In this document: positions 21,091 through 31,752 of the stretch, piece after piece
Layout: each line of letters begins with the position of its first letter
How positions within the stretch are numbered: the stretch's first letter is position 1
Source of the DNA: CAKZLS01 sp963786305
Lineage (GTDB): Bacteria > Pseudomonadota > Alphaproteobacteria > Rhodospirillales > Defluviicoccaceae
NCBI GenBank assembly: GCA_963786305.1
Contig: CAWAYL010000008.1
Coordinates: 564,215 to 628,214 of the forward strand
Reading direction: 5' to 3'
DNA: 64,000 nt
Program-made: the position numbers and the translations under genes
Notes under the pieces: generated by a model
Databases searched by the model: none
The model's input: only the letters and a program-made list of their open reading frames with translations
Told to the model about the DNA's origin: nothing

Positions 21091-21489
21091 ATGAAAAGGG
21101 ACATCGACGGAAGGAACTATGATACCGACGGCGCGCGGCTGATCGCGTCGCACGAGGTGGACACCACCCACACCCGCCGGGTGACCGCGCTCTATCGATC
21201 GCCGGCCGGTGATTTCTTTCTCGTCGAAGAACACGAGACTTACGGTCAGGACGGCGCGCTGCTGCTTCCGTTCACCGACGACATGGCCCTCAAATGGCTC
21301 GAGACCCGGGGAAAACGCGACGTTGCCGAAGAGCTGTTCGGCGACAGACCGGCTACTCTGGTCATCGAGGTCGACCGGCACGTGCTGCGAATCATCGACG
21401 AAACCGCCGCCGTCGCCGGACGAACGCGCAATGACTGGCTGACAGCCACCATCGAGGCGGCGCTCGCCGGTCGGGCGCCCCCTCCCTAA
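21091..21489 (+). CDS. Hypothetical protein, 132 aa
   Basis: Not recognised. A soluble 132-aa protein, rich in charged residues (DGRNYDTDGARLIASHEVD; LVEEHETYGQDGALLLPF). The segment DMALKWLETRGKRDVAEELFGD and a C-terminal amphipathic helix (NDWLTATIEAAL) look globular. It ends 4 bp inside the end of the convergent transporter gene. Coding is supported by GC-rich third positions and its tight fit between neighbours. Confidence 0.65.
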   Translation: MKRDIDGRNYDTDGARLIASHEVDTTHTRRVTALYRSPAGDFFLVEEHETYGQDGALLLPFTDDMALKWLETRGKRDVAEELFGDRPATLVIEVDRHVLRIIDETAAVAGRTRNDWLTATIEAALAGRAPPP

Positions 21490-22454
21490 TCGTCGGCCCG
21501 GACCTTGACGGACAGGAGCCGCCGGTACAGCGGCGCCAGCAACGCCGGCATGACGTATATGGGGAGCTGGCCGAGGGCGAAATAAAGGGGAATATCCGGG
21601 TCCACCCCCGCCGGCAAAACCGCCAGCAGCAGCGCCATGTTGCGGTTGCCGCTGGAAAAGCCCACGGTCAGCGCCGATCGCCGCCCGAGAAAGGAAAACG
21701 CCGCCGCGCCGATGCCCTGGAACCCGATATACGCGGCGAACGTCACCGCCAGGAAGAACAGGACATGGGACGGCTCCCGCATGAACCGGACGGTGACGCC
21801 ATCCATGATGGCGATGGCGAACAGCACCAGGAGGACGACCGCCGTTCCATCCATCCAGGCGGCGGCGCGCGCCAGGGTGTGCGCGCCCGCGAGCCGGCGG
21901 GTGACGGCCGCCGCGATCAGCGCGCTGCCGATCATCGCGCCGAGCCGCACGAACAGGGTTCCCGCCCCCACGGCGAGTGGCAGATCGAGGATTTCCAGAG
22001 CGACCAGCGGTAGCACCAGGGGCGCCAGCACGGTGGCCGCCACCATGACCGCCAGACTGAGCGAGCCGTCGAGGCCGAGCAACACCGCGAACGCCGGCGA
22101 CGACATGATCGGAGGCGCGGCCGACATCAAAACCAGCGCCGCCGCCAGGCCGGGCGGCGCCCCGGTCCACCACATCAGGCCGGCCATGACCGCCGGCGAT
22201 ATCACCAACAGCCAGCCGACGACGACGCCAACGACGCCAACGACGCCGCCAACGACCGCCAGCGGCCGGCGACCGTGGGACACCGCCCCGGTCCAATTCA
22301 GGCGAAGCGCCGCGAGAAACAACAGCCCCCATACGGTCGGCGCCAGCATCGGCTTCAGTACGGCGGCGAGACCGGGCCACACCAGACCGGCGAAAACACC
22401 CGCGGCAAGAATGACGGTCGCGTATCGAGCCAGGAAGGTCAGGATGGCGGTCAT
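21486..22454 (-). CDS. Bile acid:sodium symporter (BASS)-like membrane protein
   Basis: 322-aa protein with about ten membrane helices. Conserved-looking stretches are LVLMSAAPPIMSSPAFAVLLGLD and VGFSSGNRNMALLLAVLP; the latter resembles the BASS-family GxxxGNxxLA region. Start chosen at ATG 22454 (MTAILTFLARYATV). A low-complexity tract VVGGVVGVVGVVVG around residue 80 is encoded by a short acgacgcca repeat (about 22215-22255) and is prone to slippage. Substrate unknown. Confidence 0.75.
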   Translation of the reverse strand: MTAILTFLARYATVILAAGVFAGLVWPGLAAVLKPMLAPTVWGLLFLAALRLNWTGAVSHGRRPLAVVGGVVGVVGVVVGWLLVISPAVMAGLMWWTGAPPGLAAALVLMSAAPPIMSSPAFAVLLGLDGSLSLAVMVAATVLAPLVLPLVALEILDLPLAVGAGTLFVRLGAMIGSALIAAAVTRRLAGAHTLARAAAWMDGTAVVLLVLFAIAIMDGVTVRFMREPSHVLFFLAVTFAAYIGFQGIGAAAFSFLGRRSALTVGFSSGNRNMALLLAVLPAGVDPDIPLYFALGQLPIYVMPALLAPLYRRLLSVKVRADD

Positions 22455-22715
22455 CGTCCGCCCGGTATAGCGTATTTGGTGAAACGCGCAAGGAACGAGC
22501 GCAATCGTTCGTTGCAGGCACCCAGGTGGAGCGAGAGCCAACGCGTACGACCAATGGCCACTTGACTGAACGCGTCTGCCGGGTTGTCTGATACGATGGA
22601 ATTGTTCGTGCGCGGGCAACAAGAGAGAGCACGACCGTCTGATCCGATCGGGCCGACCTGATCGAGCCGATTAGATTGGGCCATGCTCCAGGGAACCATT
22701 GTCGGGAGAGGTTGA

Positions 22716-23003
22716 ATGTCACTCAAGCAGAGCCGAAAGCTCGAAGGAAATCTTGGCGAGACCCTTCGTGAACTGACCAACGCCCTCGGTAGCTACGATT
22801 ATGAGGTCAAGGGCAATCAGATCTTCGTCGACGACCATGGGCACCGGGTGATCATCGATCTGATTTACCAGGGCGATCGTCAGCTCGGTTCGCTGGACCT
22901 GCCGATGACCCAGGTGAATTACGCGTTCGAGGGACACTCCCAAGAAGAGATGGACGCGTTCATGAGCCATCTTTCGCAACACACGGTACGAACCGGAGGC
23001 TGA
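22716..23003 (+). CDS. Hypothetical protein, 95 aa
   Basis: Not recognised. A 95-aa acidic soluble protein (SLKQSRKLEGNLGETLRELTNAL; VIIDLIYQGDRQLGSLDLPM) with an alternating strand/helix feel. GGGAGAGG precedes the ATG by about 4 nt. It is followed 224 bp later by ahcY on the same strand. No motif allows a function to be given. Confidence 0.7.
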   Translation: MSLKQSRKLEGNLGETLRELTNALGSYDYEVKGNQIFVDDHGHRVIIDLIYQGDRQLGSLDLPMTQVNYAFEGHSQEEMDAFMSHLSQHTVRTGG

Positions 23004-23227
23004 ATCCGAGCGCTTGATTCGGCTCGACAGGATAGTGCATCAACGCTCGGACGGTTCGTTCGTCTTCGCCTTGGTCAACGCCTTGACGAGCGTCACCTTC
23101 GGTCAACAAGAACGTTGGGAGGCGCGCCCGTTTGGTGATAGAAGTCCGACCGCGCGTCGGCTCGACGCGAGACGCCGGCACCATGGACGCATGCCTTCCG
23201 AGGAAGATTGAGGATATCACACAGGAT

Positions 23228-24652
23228 ATGACTGTTTCAGCCAAGACCGCCGACCCGAATTTTGCCGACTGCACGGTCGCCGACCTCTCTCTCGCCGAGT
23301 GGGGCCGCAAGGAGATCGAGATCGCGGAAACCGAGATGCCGGGCCTGATGGCCTGCCGCGACGAATACGGCCCGCAACAGCCGCTGAAGGGTGCGCGGAT
23401 CGCCGGATCGCTGCATATGACGATCCAGACCGCGGTCCTGATCGAGACCCTGCAGGCGCTGGGAGCCGAGGTTCGCTGGGCGTCGTGCAATATCTTTTCC
23501 ACTCAGGATCATGCCGCCGCCGCCATCGCCGAGCGCGGAACGCCGGTGTACGCCGTCAAGGGCGAGACGCTGGCGGAATACTGGGACTACGCGGACCGGA
23601 TTTTCCAGTGGCCGGACGGCGAACTCGCCAACATGATCCTCGACGACGGCGGCGATGCGACGCTCTACATCCTGCTTGGCGCCCGCGCCGAGGCGGGCGA
23701 GGACGTTCTCTCCAATCCCGGGTCCGAGGAAGAGGAGGTGTTGTTTGCCCAGATCGAGAAGCGCATGGCCGCCACGCCCGGCTGGTTCGGCAAAATGCGG
23801 GACTCCATCCAGGGCGTCACCGAGGAAACCACCACCGGCGTCCACCGCCTCTATCAGCTCAAGGAACTGGGCCAGCTTCCCTTCCCGGCCATCAACGTCA
23901 ACGACTCGGTGACCAAATCCAAGTTCGACAACAAGTACGGCTGCCGCGAGAGCCTCGTCGACGGGATCCGCCGCGGCACGGACGTGATGCTGGCGGGCAA
24001 GAAAGCCGTCGTCTGCGGATACGGCGACGTCGGCAAGGGCTCGGCGCAATCGCTGCGCGGCGCCGGCGCGCTGGTTCAGGTCACCGAAGTGGATCCCATT
24101 TGCGCCCTGCAGGCGGCCATGGACGGTTTCGAGGTGGTGACGCTGGAAGCCGCCGCCCCCTACGCCGACGTGATCATCACCGCCACCGGCAATGTCGACG
24201 TGGTGACCATCGAGGACATGCGCCGGTTCAAGGACATGGCCATCGTCGGCAACATCGGCCACTTCGACAACGAGATCCAGGTGGCGAGCCTGAAGAACTA
24301 CAAATGGACAAACATCAAGCCGCAGGTGGACATGATCGAGTTCCCCGACGGCAAGCGGATGATCCTGCTGTCGGAGGGTCGGCTGCTCAACCTGGGCAAC
24401 GCCACCGGTCATCCGAGCTTCGTCATGTCCGCCAGCTTCACCAACCAGGTACTGGCGCAGATCGAACTCTGGACCAAGGGCGAGCAGTACGGCAAGGACG
24501 TCTACATCCTGCCGAAGCACCTGGATGAAAAGGTGGCGCGTCTGCACCTCGGCAAGCTGGACATGGAGCTGACGGTCCTCTCGAAGAAACAAGCGGACTA
24601 CATCGGCGTCCCACTGGAAGGCCCATTCAAGTCGGACATGTACCGGTATTAG
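23228..24652 (+). CDS. ahcY: S-adenosylhomocysteine hydrolase
   Basis: AhcY splits SAH to adenosine and homocysteine using bound NAD, keeping the methyl cycle running. 474 aa from ATG 23228. N-terminal DLSLAEWGRKEIEIAETEMPG, SLHMTIQTAVLIETL and SCNIFSTQDHAAAAIA; catalytic-domain NDSVTKSKFDN; the NAD loop VVCGYGDVGKGSAQSLRG (~260); and the diagnostic C-terminus GPFKSDMYRY. Intact. An in-frame ATG 24 codons upstream is possible, but the chosen one fits the family. Confidence 0.97.
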   Translation: MTVSAKTADPNFADCTVADLSLAEWGRKEIEIAETEMPGLMACRDEYGPQQPLKGARIAGSLHMTIQTAVLIETLQALGAEVRWASCNIFSTQDHAAAAIAERGTPVYAVKGETLAEYWDYADRIFQWPDGELANMILDDGGDATLYILLGARAEAGEDVLSNPGSEEEEVLFAQIEKRMAATPGWFGKMRDSIQGVTEETTTGVHRLYQLKELGQLPFPAINVNDSVTKSKFDNKYGCRESLVDGIRRGTDVMLAGKKAVVCGYGDVGKGSAQSLRGAGALVQVTEVDPICALQAAMDGFEVVTLEAAAPYADVIITATGNVDVVTIEDMRRFKDMAIVGNIGHFDNEIQVASLKNYKWTNIKPQVDMIEFPDGKRMILLSEGRLLNLGNATGHPSFVMSASFTNQVLAQIELWTKGEQYGKDVYILPKHLDEKVARLHLGKLDMELTVLSKKQADYIGVPLEGPFKSDMYRY

Positions 24653-24783
24653 ATCGATGCCCGATTGCGTTGAATTCATGCGTTACGGACCGCGACCGAT
24701 TTGATCGCGCGGCACGGAACTTTCGCTGGGCGGCGCGCATTTCCCTTCATCATGCCCAGAGGAATGGCGAAAGGATCCGGTCC

Positions 24784-25245
24784 ATGCCGCACAACGCAAT
24801 CGAATTGTTAAAAGCCGACCACGAGGAGGTCAAGCAATTGCTGGATGAGCTGACCAGCACGAGCAAGCAAGCGACCAAGTCGCGTCCCGAGCTTCTTGAA
24901 AAGATCGCCAAGGAACTCCGGATTCACACGAAGATCGAGGAAGAGATCTTCTATCCGGCGTTCAAACACGCCGGCGGAACCAAGCACAACGAAATCAACC
25001 ACGAGGCTCTGGAGGAGCATCGCGCGGTCGAAGAAATCGTATTGCCCGATCTGGAGAGCGCGGATCCGGCGAGCGACGAGTTTACCGCGCGCGCCAATGT
25101 GCTGAAAGAGATGGTCGAGCACCATGCGGAGGAAGAAGAAGAGGAAATGTTCGCGATGGCGAAGAAGTCCCTGTCGACCAAGGAATTGGAAGACCTTGGG
25201 GAAAAAATGATGGCCCGCAAGGAGGAATTGCAGGCGCAAATGTAA
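24784..25245 (+). CDS. Hemerythrin-like HHE-domain protein
   Basis: 153-aa four-helix protein with a hemerythrin HHE cation-binding pattern: IELLKADHEEVKQLLDEL (first His), IHTKIEEEIFYPAF, EEHRAVEEIVLPDL, then VEHHAEEEEEEMFAMA. These are di-iron ligand positions. It is very acidic. Such proteins bind oxygen or sense iron/redox state. AGGAATGGCGAAAGG precedes the start. Confidence 0.85.
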   Translation: MPHNAIELLKADHEEVKQLLDELTSTSKQATKSRPELLEKIAKELRIHTKIEEEIFYPAFKHAGGTKHNEINHEALEEHRAVEEIVLPDLESADPASDEFTARANVLKEMVEHHAEEEEEEMFAMAKKSLSTKELEDLGEKMMARKEELQAQM

Positions 25246-25261
25246 ACGGCTAGATCGCCAT

Positions 25262-25292
25262 GCATCGAGAGCGACGGCGCTCCTCTCGATGC
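25262..25292. terminator. Hairpin between convergent genes
   Basis: GCATCGAGAG (25262-25271) pairs perfectly with CTCTCGATGC (25283-25292), an 11-nt loop between. It lies between the ends of the hemerythrin-like gene and the mur-ligase gene. There is no clear T tract, so intrinsic termination is only possible. Confidence 0.45.
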
Positions 25293-25339
25293 CGCGCGAG
25301 CCCCGTCAGCGCGCTAGAACAATATCCGTTCCAGTGAAG

Positions 25340-26774
25340 TCACTTGAATGGATTTACTTGGTCTAAAAATAAATAGTTCAGGCTGTCGAGTAACTCCGCC
25401 GCGAATTGCGACAGCGTATCGTCGCGCGCTCCCATCACCACGATCCGGTCGCCCGGCCGCGCCAAATCCCGAAGCTTGTCGCCGCAATCGACGCGCTCGG
25501 CGAAATGCCAGGCCGAGCGGCCGCGCGCCCGCACCGCGTCGACGATGTCGACGCTCGAGACGCCGCGGTCGACCGTGCCGCCGAAATAGACCGGATCGGT
25601 CATCATCAGGATGTCGTCGTCGCGGAGATTTTCCGCAAAGCAGTCCACGAAGGCGTCCTTCATCAATCGCAACGGGCCGAAGCCATGGGGTTGGAACATG
25701 CATCAGCAGCCGCCCGGGAAACGCATGCAGCGTGGCGAGCGTGGCTTCGATCTTGTCCGGGTTGTGAGCGAAATCGTCGATAACCGTGACCCCGCCGGCC
25801 GTGCCCACCACCTCAAGCCGGCGCCGGAGCCCGGAAAAGCCGCCAAGGGCCGACGCCGCGTCGTCCAGCGGCACGCCACAGGCACGGACCGCGCCGAGCG
25901 CCGAGAGCGCATTGGCCACGTTGTGGCGGCCCGGCACGGGCAACCGCACGGAAACGCAGGCGCCCGACGTTCGCTCGATGACCTCGAACGCCATACCATC
26001 GGGAGCGGCAACGAGGTTGTCCGCGCGCAGGTGAGCGGCGGCGTCGGTCAAGCCGACGGTGATCACCCTGTCGGGCGGGAGTGCGCCCGCCAGCGCCGCC
26101 GTTTCGGCGTTGTCGAGGTTCACCACCACCGTTCCGGCCCGGGCGACGAAACCCCGGAACAGCGCGCGCAACTCGTCCAGCGACTTGTGGTCCAGCGCGA
26201 TGTTGTTCAACACCGCGATGCGCGGGGTATAGAGCGCGATGGAGCCGTCGCTTTCGTCCACTTCGGCGACGAACAGGTCGCTGTCTCCCACCACCGCGCT
26301 GGCAAACGGCGCGTCGGCGGTCACGAAATTCTTCATCACCGCGCCGTTGACGATGGTCGGGCGGCGGCCGGTGGCGTGCAGGATCCAGCCGATCATCCCG
26401 GTAGTGGTGGATTTGCCGCTGGTGCCGCCGACGGCGATGCCGCCGGGCGCGGCGTTGAACAGCGCCGACAGCAGATCGGCGCGCGATATCCGCGCCATGC
26501 CCCGCTCGCGGGCCGCCCGCACGTCGGGCACGGTGTCCTCGACGGCGGTGGAGGCCACCAGGGTCTGATCGGGACCGCTCAGGCCGCTGCCGTCCTGGGG
26601 AAACAGGGATATGCCGCGGGCGCGGAGAAAATCGAACTTCTGCGCCGTGCGTCCCTGGTCTAGCATGCGGTCGGAGCCCGCAACCCCATGTCCCTGGGCT
26701 CGCAGGATCAAAGCCAGCGGCAGCATGCCGCTGCCGCCGATCCCGCAAAAGAAGTAGCGCTTTTGTTGAGTCAT
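25340..26774 (-). CDS. MurC/Mpl-like Mur ligase (peptidoglycan recycling; one frameshift)
   Basis: A second MurC-type ligase in the window. It has FCGIGGSGMLPLALILRAQG, the ATP loop VGGTSGKSTTTGMIGW, EVDESDGSIALY, NIALDHKS, VPGRHNVANALSALG and VIDDFAHNPDKIEATL, like Mpl and MurC. The frame breaks near 25700, where one inserted base turns LLMMFQPHGFGPLRLMK into nonsense; the second frame then runs to 25340. About 478 aa. Divergent, 62 bp away, is an LD-carboxypeptidase, so recycling of murein peptides (Mpl: tripeptide to UDP-MurNAc) is the likely role. Mpl versus another MurC paralogue is not settled. Confidence 0.8.
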
Positions 26775-26836
26775 CGGGAAATGAGTACAACCAAGTGCCG
26801 GGCCTGACAAGAACACCGGCGACGAGAACCCGCGGC

Positions 26837-27686
26837 ATGCACGGAAATCAGCTCAGAATCGGCGTCGTCGCGACCGGATCGCCGATCGATGCGATCGTCG
26901 CCGAAGGGGTCACCGACGTGGCCGCCCGGCTCTACCCCGATCGACCGCCCGAGATTGTCTTTCATCCGCAGTGTTTTCTCTCGTCGGGGCATTTCGCCGG
27001 CGACGACGCGGCGCGCGCCTCGGCGTTTCTCGACATCGCCAACGACGCGCGCTTCGACGCGCTGTGGTTCGCGCGCGGCGGCTACGGCGCCTGCCGCATC
27101 GCCGAAGACGTGATCGCCGGGCTCGCGGACGCGGCCAGGGACAAACTCTATCTCGGCTACAGCGACGCCGGCAGCCTGCTCGCCGGCCTCTATGCCCACG
27201 GATTGACCGGGCTGGCGCACGGCCCGATGCCGACGGACATTCTGCGCGCCGGCGGCGCGGCGGCCATCGAGCGGGCGCTCGCCTACCTGGTGGAGGGGCG
27301 CCCGGACACGTTCGAACCGAGCGTCGGCGGGGAGACCAAAACGGCGGCCTTCAACATCACCATTCTCGAGCCAACTGCTCGCCACGCCGCTGCAGCCCGA
27401 CCTGAGCGGTCACGTGCTCATGCTCGAAGAGGTTTCGGAGCACATGTACCGCATCGACCGGGCGCTGTTCCACATCACCAGCAATCCCGGCATCCGACGG
27501 GTGGCCGGCATCAAGCTCGGCCGGTGCAGCGACATTCCGCCGAACGATCGGGACTTCGGCGGAACCGAGGAAGACGTGGTCGACTACTGGTGCGCGCGCT
27601 CGGGCATCCCCTATCTCGGCCGCGCCGACATCGGCCACGACATCGACAACAAGATCGTTCCCTTCGGCCGCCCACGGTCGGGCTGA
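26837..27686 (+). CDS. ldcA: Murein tetrapeptide LD-carboxypeptidase (one frameshift)
   Basis: Serine peptidase of family S66 that removes the terminal D-Ala from tetrapeptides during recycling. RIGVVATGSPID opens the protein; ARGGYGACRI and LGYSDAGSLLAGLYAHG hold the oxyanion glycine region and the nucleophile Ser (YSD); LEEVSEHMYRIDR carries the catalytic Glu and ADIGHDIDNK the His. An extra G near 27368 shifts the frame; deleting it gives FNITILSQLLATPLQPDL. Length ~283 aa is a little short for LdcA but complete. Confidence 0.88.
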
Positions 27687-27693
27687 CAACACA

Positions 27694-30649
27694 TCAGGGC
27701 AGGAGCTTGGCGACCAGTTCCTCGAGCCGCTGGAACAGGCCTTTCTGCTGGAGCGCCATTCGGACGAGGCGCCGGGCGCGGACGAAATAGACGCCGGACG
27801 GCAGGTCCACCGTTCCCGCCGCCCGTTCACACTCGCGGGCGACCTGCACGAGATCGCGGTGAACCGGATCGCGTGAATCGAACCGGGGTATGGCCAGTTC
27901 GAACACCAGCTTGTCGAAATCGCGGGCGCCGAACCGGCCGCGCGACTGCAACACCGCGATCTTGGCGCGGATGGTCTCGCTGTTGAGCAGCCCGCTCAGA
28001 AAAAACGCTTCCGACGCGTTCTCGAACGACGCGTAGTACAGCTTGTGATCGATCATCGCGCCCCGGTCCTCCAGCACGGCGGCGGCCAGGAGAATGCCGG
28101 ACTTGGCGTAGACGACGCGGATCGGCGCCGGCGGCACTTGGCGTTCGAGCGCCTTCAGGTAATTCCACCGGTCCAACAGCGCCATGGCATTGCGGCTGTG
28201 CTCGTTCCACCGGCGCTCCGCCATCTCCAGCCAGTTGGCGAGGCCGGGATAGCCCTTCTCCTGCGCCGCGCGGGCATCGAGGATCCGGTCGTCGATCTCG
28301 TCCCACGGGATGACGGCGAGTGACGGATGGAGGATCCGGAACGGCGCGATGGACTCGCCGAGATAGACCGGTCGCAGGAACTGGCTCTCCACCGTGCCCT
28401 GCAGCGCCGGCAGGTCGCGCCACGGCCGCTTGTCCTGCTTGCCAGCGCGGCTCTGGACCAGCGGCGCCGCCGGGTTGAAGCCGAGGCGGCCGGTCTCCTG
28501 GCGCTCCACGAAACACAGCGAGCGCGGCACCAGGGTGGCGCCCTGACGGAACGCGTGACGATAGGGCGACCCCCCCGATCGGGCCGCCGCCGCCGGCCAC
28601 ATGTCCTCCTGGCAGGTCAGCGCCTCGTCAGCCTCTTCCAGCGAGGCATCGCGCATCGGCAGCGCGCCGCGCCACGCGGTGATGGTTTCCGGCAGCGGGC
28701 CCGCCCGTTCGCGGCGCGCGAAGAACACGGTGGACGGCATGGGAAACATCGGCTGGACCCGCTCGTCGAAGGCCCAGACTTCGGTGAAACGGACCTCCGC
28801 GGTGTTGTACCGGCCGCCGCGAAACCCGGAAAACTGGGCGCGGTTCAGGGCACCGTAGGGCATGACCAGGGCGATGGTGCCCTCGCTCCTCAGGTAGAGC
28901 TCGGCGCAGCGCACATAGAAATAGGCCGACAGATCCTGATGGGTGGCGAGCTTGCCGCCGGTCCACAGCTTGCGGGCGCGGCACTCCTTGCGGAATCGCT
29001 GTTGCATGCTGGGCTCCATGTAGCGCATGGACAGCCATGGCGGATTGCCGACGATCACGTCGGCGCGCTGGTAGGCCGAGGACAGCCAGAGAGGCCGGCT
29101 GAGATTGCGCACGATGTAACCCCAGATGTGGTTCCGGCCGCTCTGGCGCAGCTCGCGGAGGTGGCGATAGGTGTCGACCAGGGTGTCGAACTCCCGCCGG
29201 TCGGCAATACGCTCGCGGCGAAGCCAGGCACGAAACGCGTCGCTGCCGGCGTTCTGTTCGCTCAACTGCATCATCACCTGGACGGTATCGTCGAACAGGG
29301 TCGGTTCGTTGGCGAGCCGTTGCGGGAAGTACAGCTCCGGCCCGTCGGGCACGCTGATCACCATGTCCATCTGGGTGAACATCTCGCGCGTGTTCCATTG
29401 CAAAGAGTCACCGAGATAGACCGGCAGCGAAAAAGCTTCCGGACGGTCGCGCAGGCGCCCCTCGCCGAGGGCCAGCAAGTAGGTCACGCGGGCAACCAGC
29501 ACGGCGACCGGGTGGACATCGATGCCGACGACCTTGTCGAGGCAATTGCGAAAGGCCTCCTCCGGCGCCACGCCGAACTTGTCGGCGGCGGCGAAGAACC
29601 GGCGGATGGCGTGAAACAGGAAGGTCCCCGAACCGCACGCCGGGTCAAGAACCCGCTCGCGGAGCGGCTTGTCGACGGCATGGGCGCAGACCCGCGCCGC
29701 CAGCCAGTCGGGCGTGTAGTACTCGCCAAGATCATGGCGCTGGTCCGGATCGATGAGTGAACTCGTAGAGCACCTTCAGCACGTCGTGCTCCACGTCGTG
29801 GAGACGAAAGCGGATGACCTGGCGCGAGATCCGCGCCACCAGATCCGGCCCGCCCTCCGCGTGCAGAACCCAGTCGAAGAAATCCGACTCGACGGCGCCG
29901 GCGATGCCGGCTTCGCGGAACGGGCGCCCCGACAGCAGGTCGGCGGGATCGGGCAGCGGCACCGCCAGGACCCTCGTCGCCATCGTCTTGGCGACGATGG
30001 TCAGGTAGGTGTGCTGCAGAAACAATTCGTCGGCTTCGATGCGGCTGCCGTAGACCACGGCGAGAAAATCGGCCCAGAGTTGACGCTTCAGCTCCACCTC
30101 GGGAAGGGTGCGGACCTCCAGCCACAACTCGCGCAACCGAACCAGGGCGCGCCGGTTGGCGAGACTGCCACGGCCGAGTTCGGTTTCCACCGTATCGGGA
30201 TCGGGTTTGAGGTTGGGCTGTACCGACACCGCCGCGTCGAGCCAGATGAGCAGACCCCGCGGATCGTCGGCGGCGGGTTTGAAACCGGGCAGCGCCGCCA
30301 GCCGGCCGTCTTCGATTTCGTAGGGGATGAATTCGGCGCCGTCGATGGCAATGCCGATAAACCGCTCGCCCGTTTCGAGCTCGCGTTGCGGCAGGTAGCG
30401 GCCGAGCCCCTCTTCGGCGTCGCGGCGCTCACGGCGCAGGTCGCGCTTGAATTCGAGAACCGTCTGGCCGAGCAGCGCGTCGAGGCGGCCGCGAACCTCC
30501 GGCATGCGGCGCTCGAAATGGATGTCGGTGCTCGACGCGCCCAGTCCATACACCAGAAGCTCGTACATCAGCGCCCGCACCTTTTCATGGCCCGGGCGGC
30601 TGACCATTTCGATGACGATCTCCGTCAGGCGACGCGCCGAAAGGGTCAT
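27694..30649 (-). CDS. Single-chain nuclease-adenine methyltransferase (type IIG-like; one frameshift)
   Basis: A ~985-aa protein when one extra base near 29760 is removed (restoring ESLIDPDQRHDLGEYYTPDWLA). The N-terminal domain has a PD-(D/E)xK-like pattern, D57 in GRLDALLG and E66-x-K68 in TVLEFKRDLR. The centre has a SAM loop DPACGSGTFLFHAIRRFF, YYTPDWLA before it, and the N6-adenine catalytic motif VIVGNPPWLSMRY. The C-terminal ~400 aa would be the target-recognition part. This fits restriction-modification enzymes that carry both activities on one chain. Its end is 8 bp from the convergent ldcA end; no separate restriction or specificity gene is adjacent. Start set at ATG 30649. Confidence 0.8.
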
Positions 30650-30667
30650 TCTCGCGAGTCCCGGCAA

Positions 30668-30966
30668 CTCCCGAAATCGGATTGAAGAGGTGGCTTTCGG
30701 AGACGCCGCCCTAACCGGCGAATGGGGGTGATGCCGTCACAAACCCCACCATATATATGGCGCACGCATCACCTCCCCGACTCAATATATTGATATTGGT
30801 ATTGGATTACCCAAATGAGGGTCAACGATCCACCCCCGTTTGGCGAGAGCAGGATTCCCGCCCGACTCCCGTCATCGACGCGGGCGGCGATAACCACGCG
30901 CGTTCTCGATTGCGGCGAATCGGTTGATCGTAGCGAAAACGTCTGCGCCGTCAGCGCTTCGAGAGG
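30668..30966. other. Intergenic stretch, AT-rich patch
   Basis: No gene seen. A patch at about 30745-30815 is AT-rich (several ATAT runs) and may carry promoters. It lies between the start of the methyltransferase gene (reading left) and the end of the dienelactone hydrolase gene (also minus strand). Confidence 0.4.
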
Positions 30967-31638
30967 TCAACCATCCAGGTGCTCGGCGAACAATGCCAGG
31001 GTCCGCTCCCGGGCCAACGCGGCGGCGTCGGGCCGGAAATCGGGACGTTTGTCGCAATTGAAGCCGTGGCCGGCGCCTTCGTACACATAAATGGGGATGG
31101 CGCGATGGGCGGCGCGGATCGCTTCCACCGCTTCCATGGGGATCGATGCGTCCTCGGCGCCGAAGTGCAAGATCACCGGACAGCGCGGCTTCTCGTCCAG
31201 CAACTCAGGGATGTGGCGTCCGTAGTAGCAGGCGGCGCAGGCGATCTCCAGCCGGCAGGCCGCTACCCAGACCCACGAGGCGCCCCAGCAATAGCCCACC
31301 ACGGCGGCCCGGCCGTCGGGGTCGAGCGCTTGCGCCGCGGCCTCGATATCGCGGGTGGGCTGGTCCCAGCCGATGGCGGCGGCCAGTTCTCGTCCCTCGT
31401 TGACGCCGGCCTCGTCATAGGTAAGCTCGACGCCGCGCTGGATGCGATCGAACAGGGCCGGCGCCAGGGCCTCGTAGCCTTCCGCCGCGAAGCGGTCACA
31501 GACGCTCCGGACATGGGCGTTGACGCCGAAGATCTCCTGCACGACCACGACGCCGCCCTTGCGCGCGCCCGCCGGCGGAGCGCGATACGCATCGAGCGCG
31601 TGTCCGTCCGCTGCTTTCAGTTCAATAGTTTCGCCCAT
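30967..31638 (-). CDS. Dienelactone hydrolase family protein
   Basis: 223-aa alpha/beta hydrolase of the dienelactone hydrolase type. It has VVVVQEIFGVNAHVRSVCDRFA (family signature), the nucleophile elbow VVGYCWGASW (Cys nucleophile), the acid LHFGAEDASIP and the His in YEGAGHGFNCD. Complete triad Cys-Asp-His. Start at ATG 31638 with GGGAGGAAAA upstream. Such enzymes open carboxymethylene-lactones; the true substrate is unknown. Confidence 0.92.
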   Translation of the reverse strand: MGETIELKAADGHALDAYRAPPAGARKGGVVVVQEIFGVNAHVRSVCDRFAAEGYEALAPALFDRIQRGVELTYDEAGVNEGRELAAAIGWDQPTRDIEAAAQALDPDGRAAVVGYCWGASWVWVAACRLEIACAACYYGRHIPELLDEKPRCPVILHFGAEDASIPMEAVEAIRAAHRAIPIYVYEGAGHGFNCDKRPDFRPDAAALARERTLALFAEHLDG

Positions 31639-31752
31639 CTTTTCCTCCCAGCAAAAAACTCTGAGCACGATGTTGTTAAAAAGAAACAATTGCCCGCACT
31701 ATCACCTATATTAGCTGGACAGTCGACGCTTCGAGATAGCGAAAGGCACAGC

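Noticed and set aside
23004..23227. SAH or SAM riboswitch upstream of ahcY
   Set aside because: I looked for the SAH-riboswitch core (CCGAGGAGCG...GGCUCGG) and SAM-II/SAM-V cores; only a partial CCGAGGAAG is present with no matching partner.
29740..29770. Phase-variable frameshift in the methyltransferase gene
   Set aside because: The break is in a two-base run (one extra base), not in a long simple-sequence tract; the same error type occurs in housekeeping genes here.
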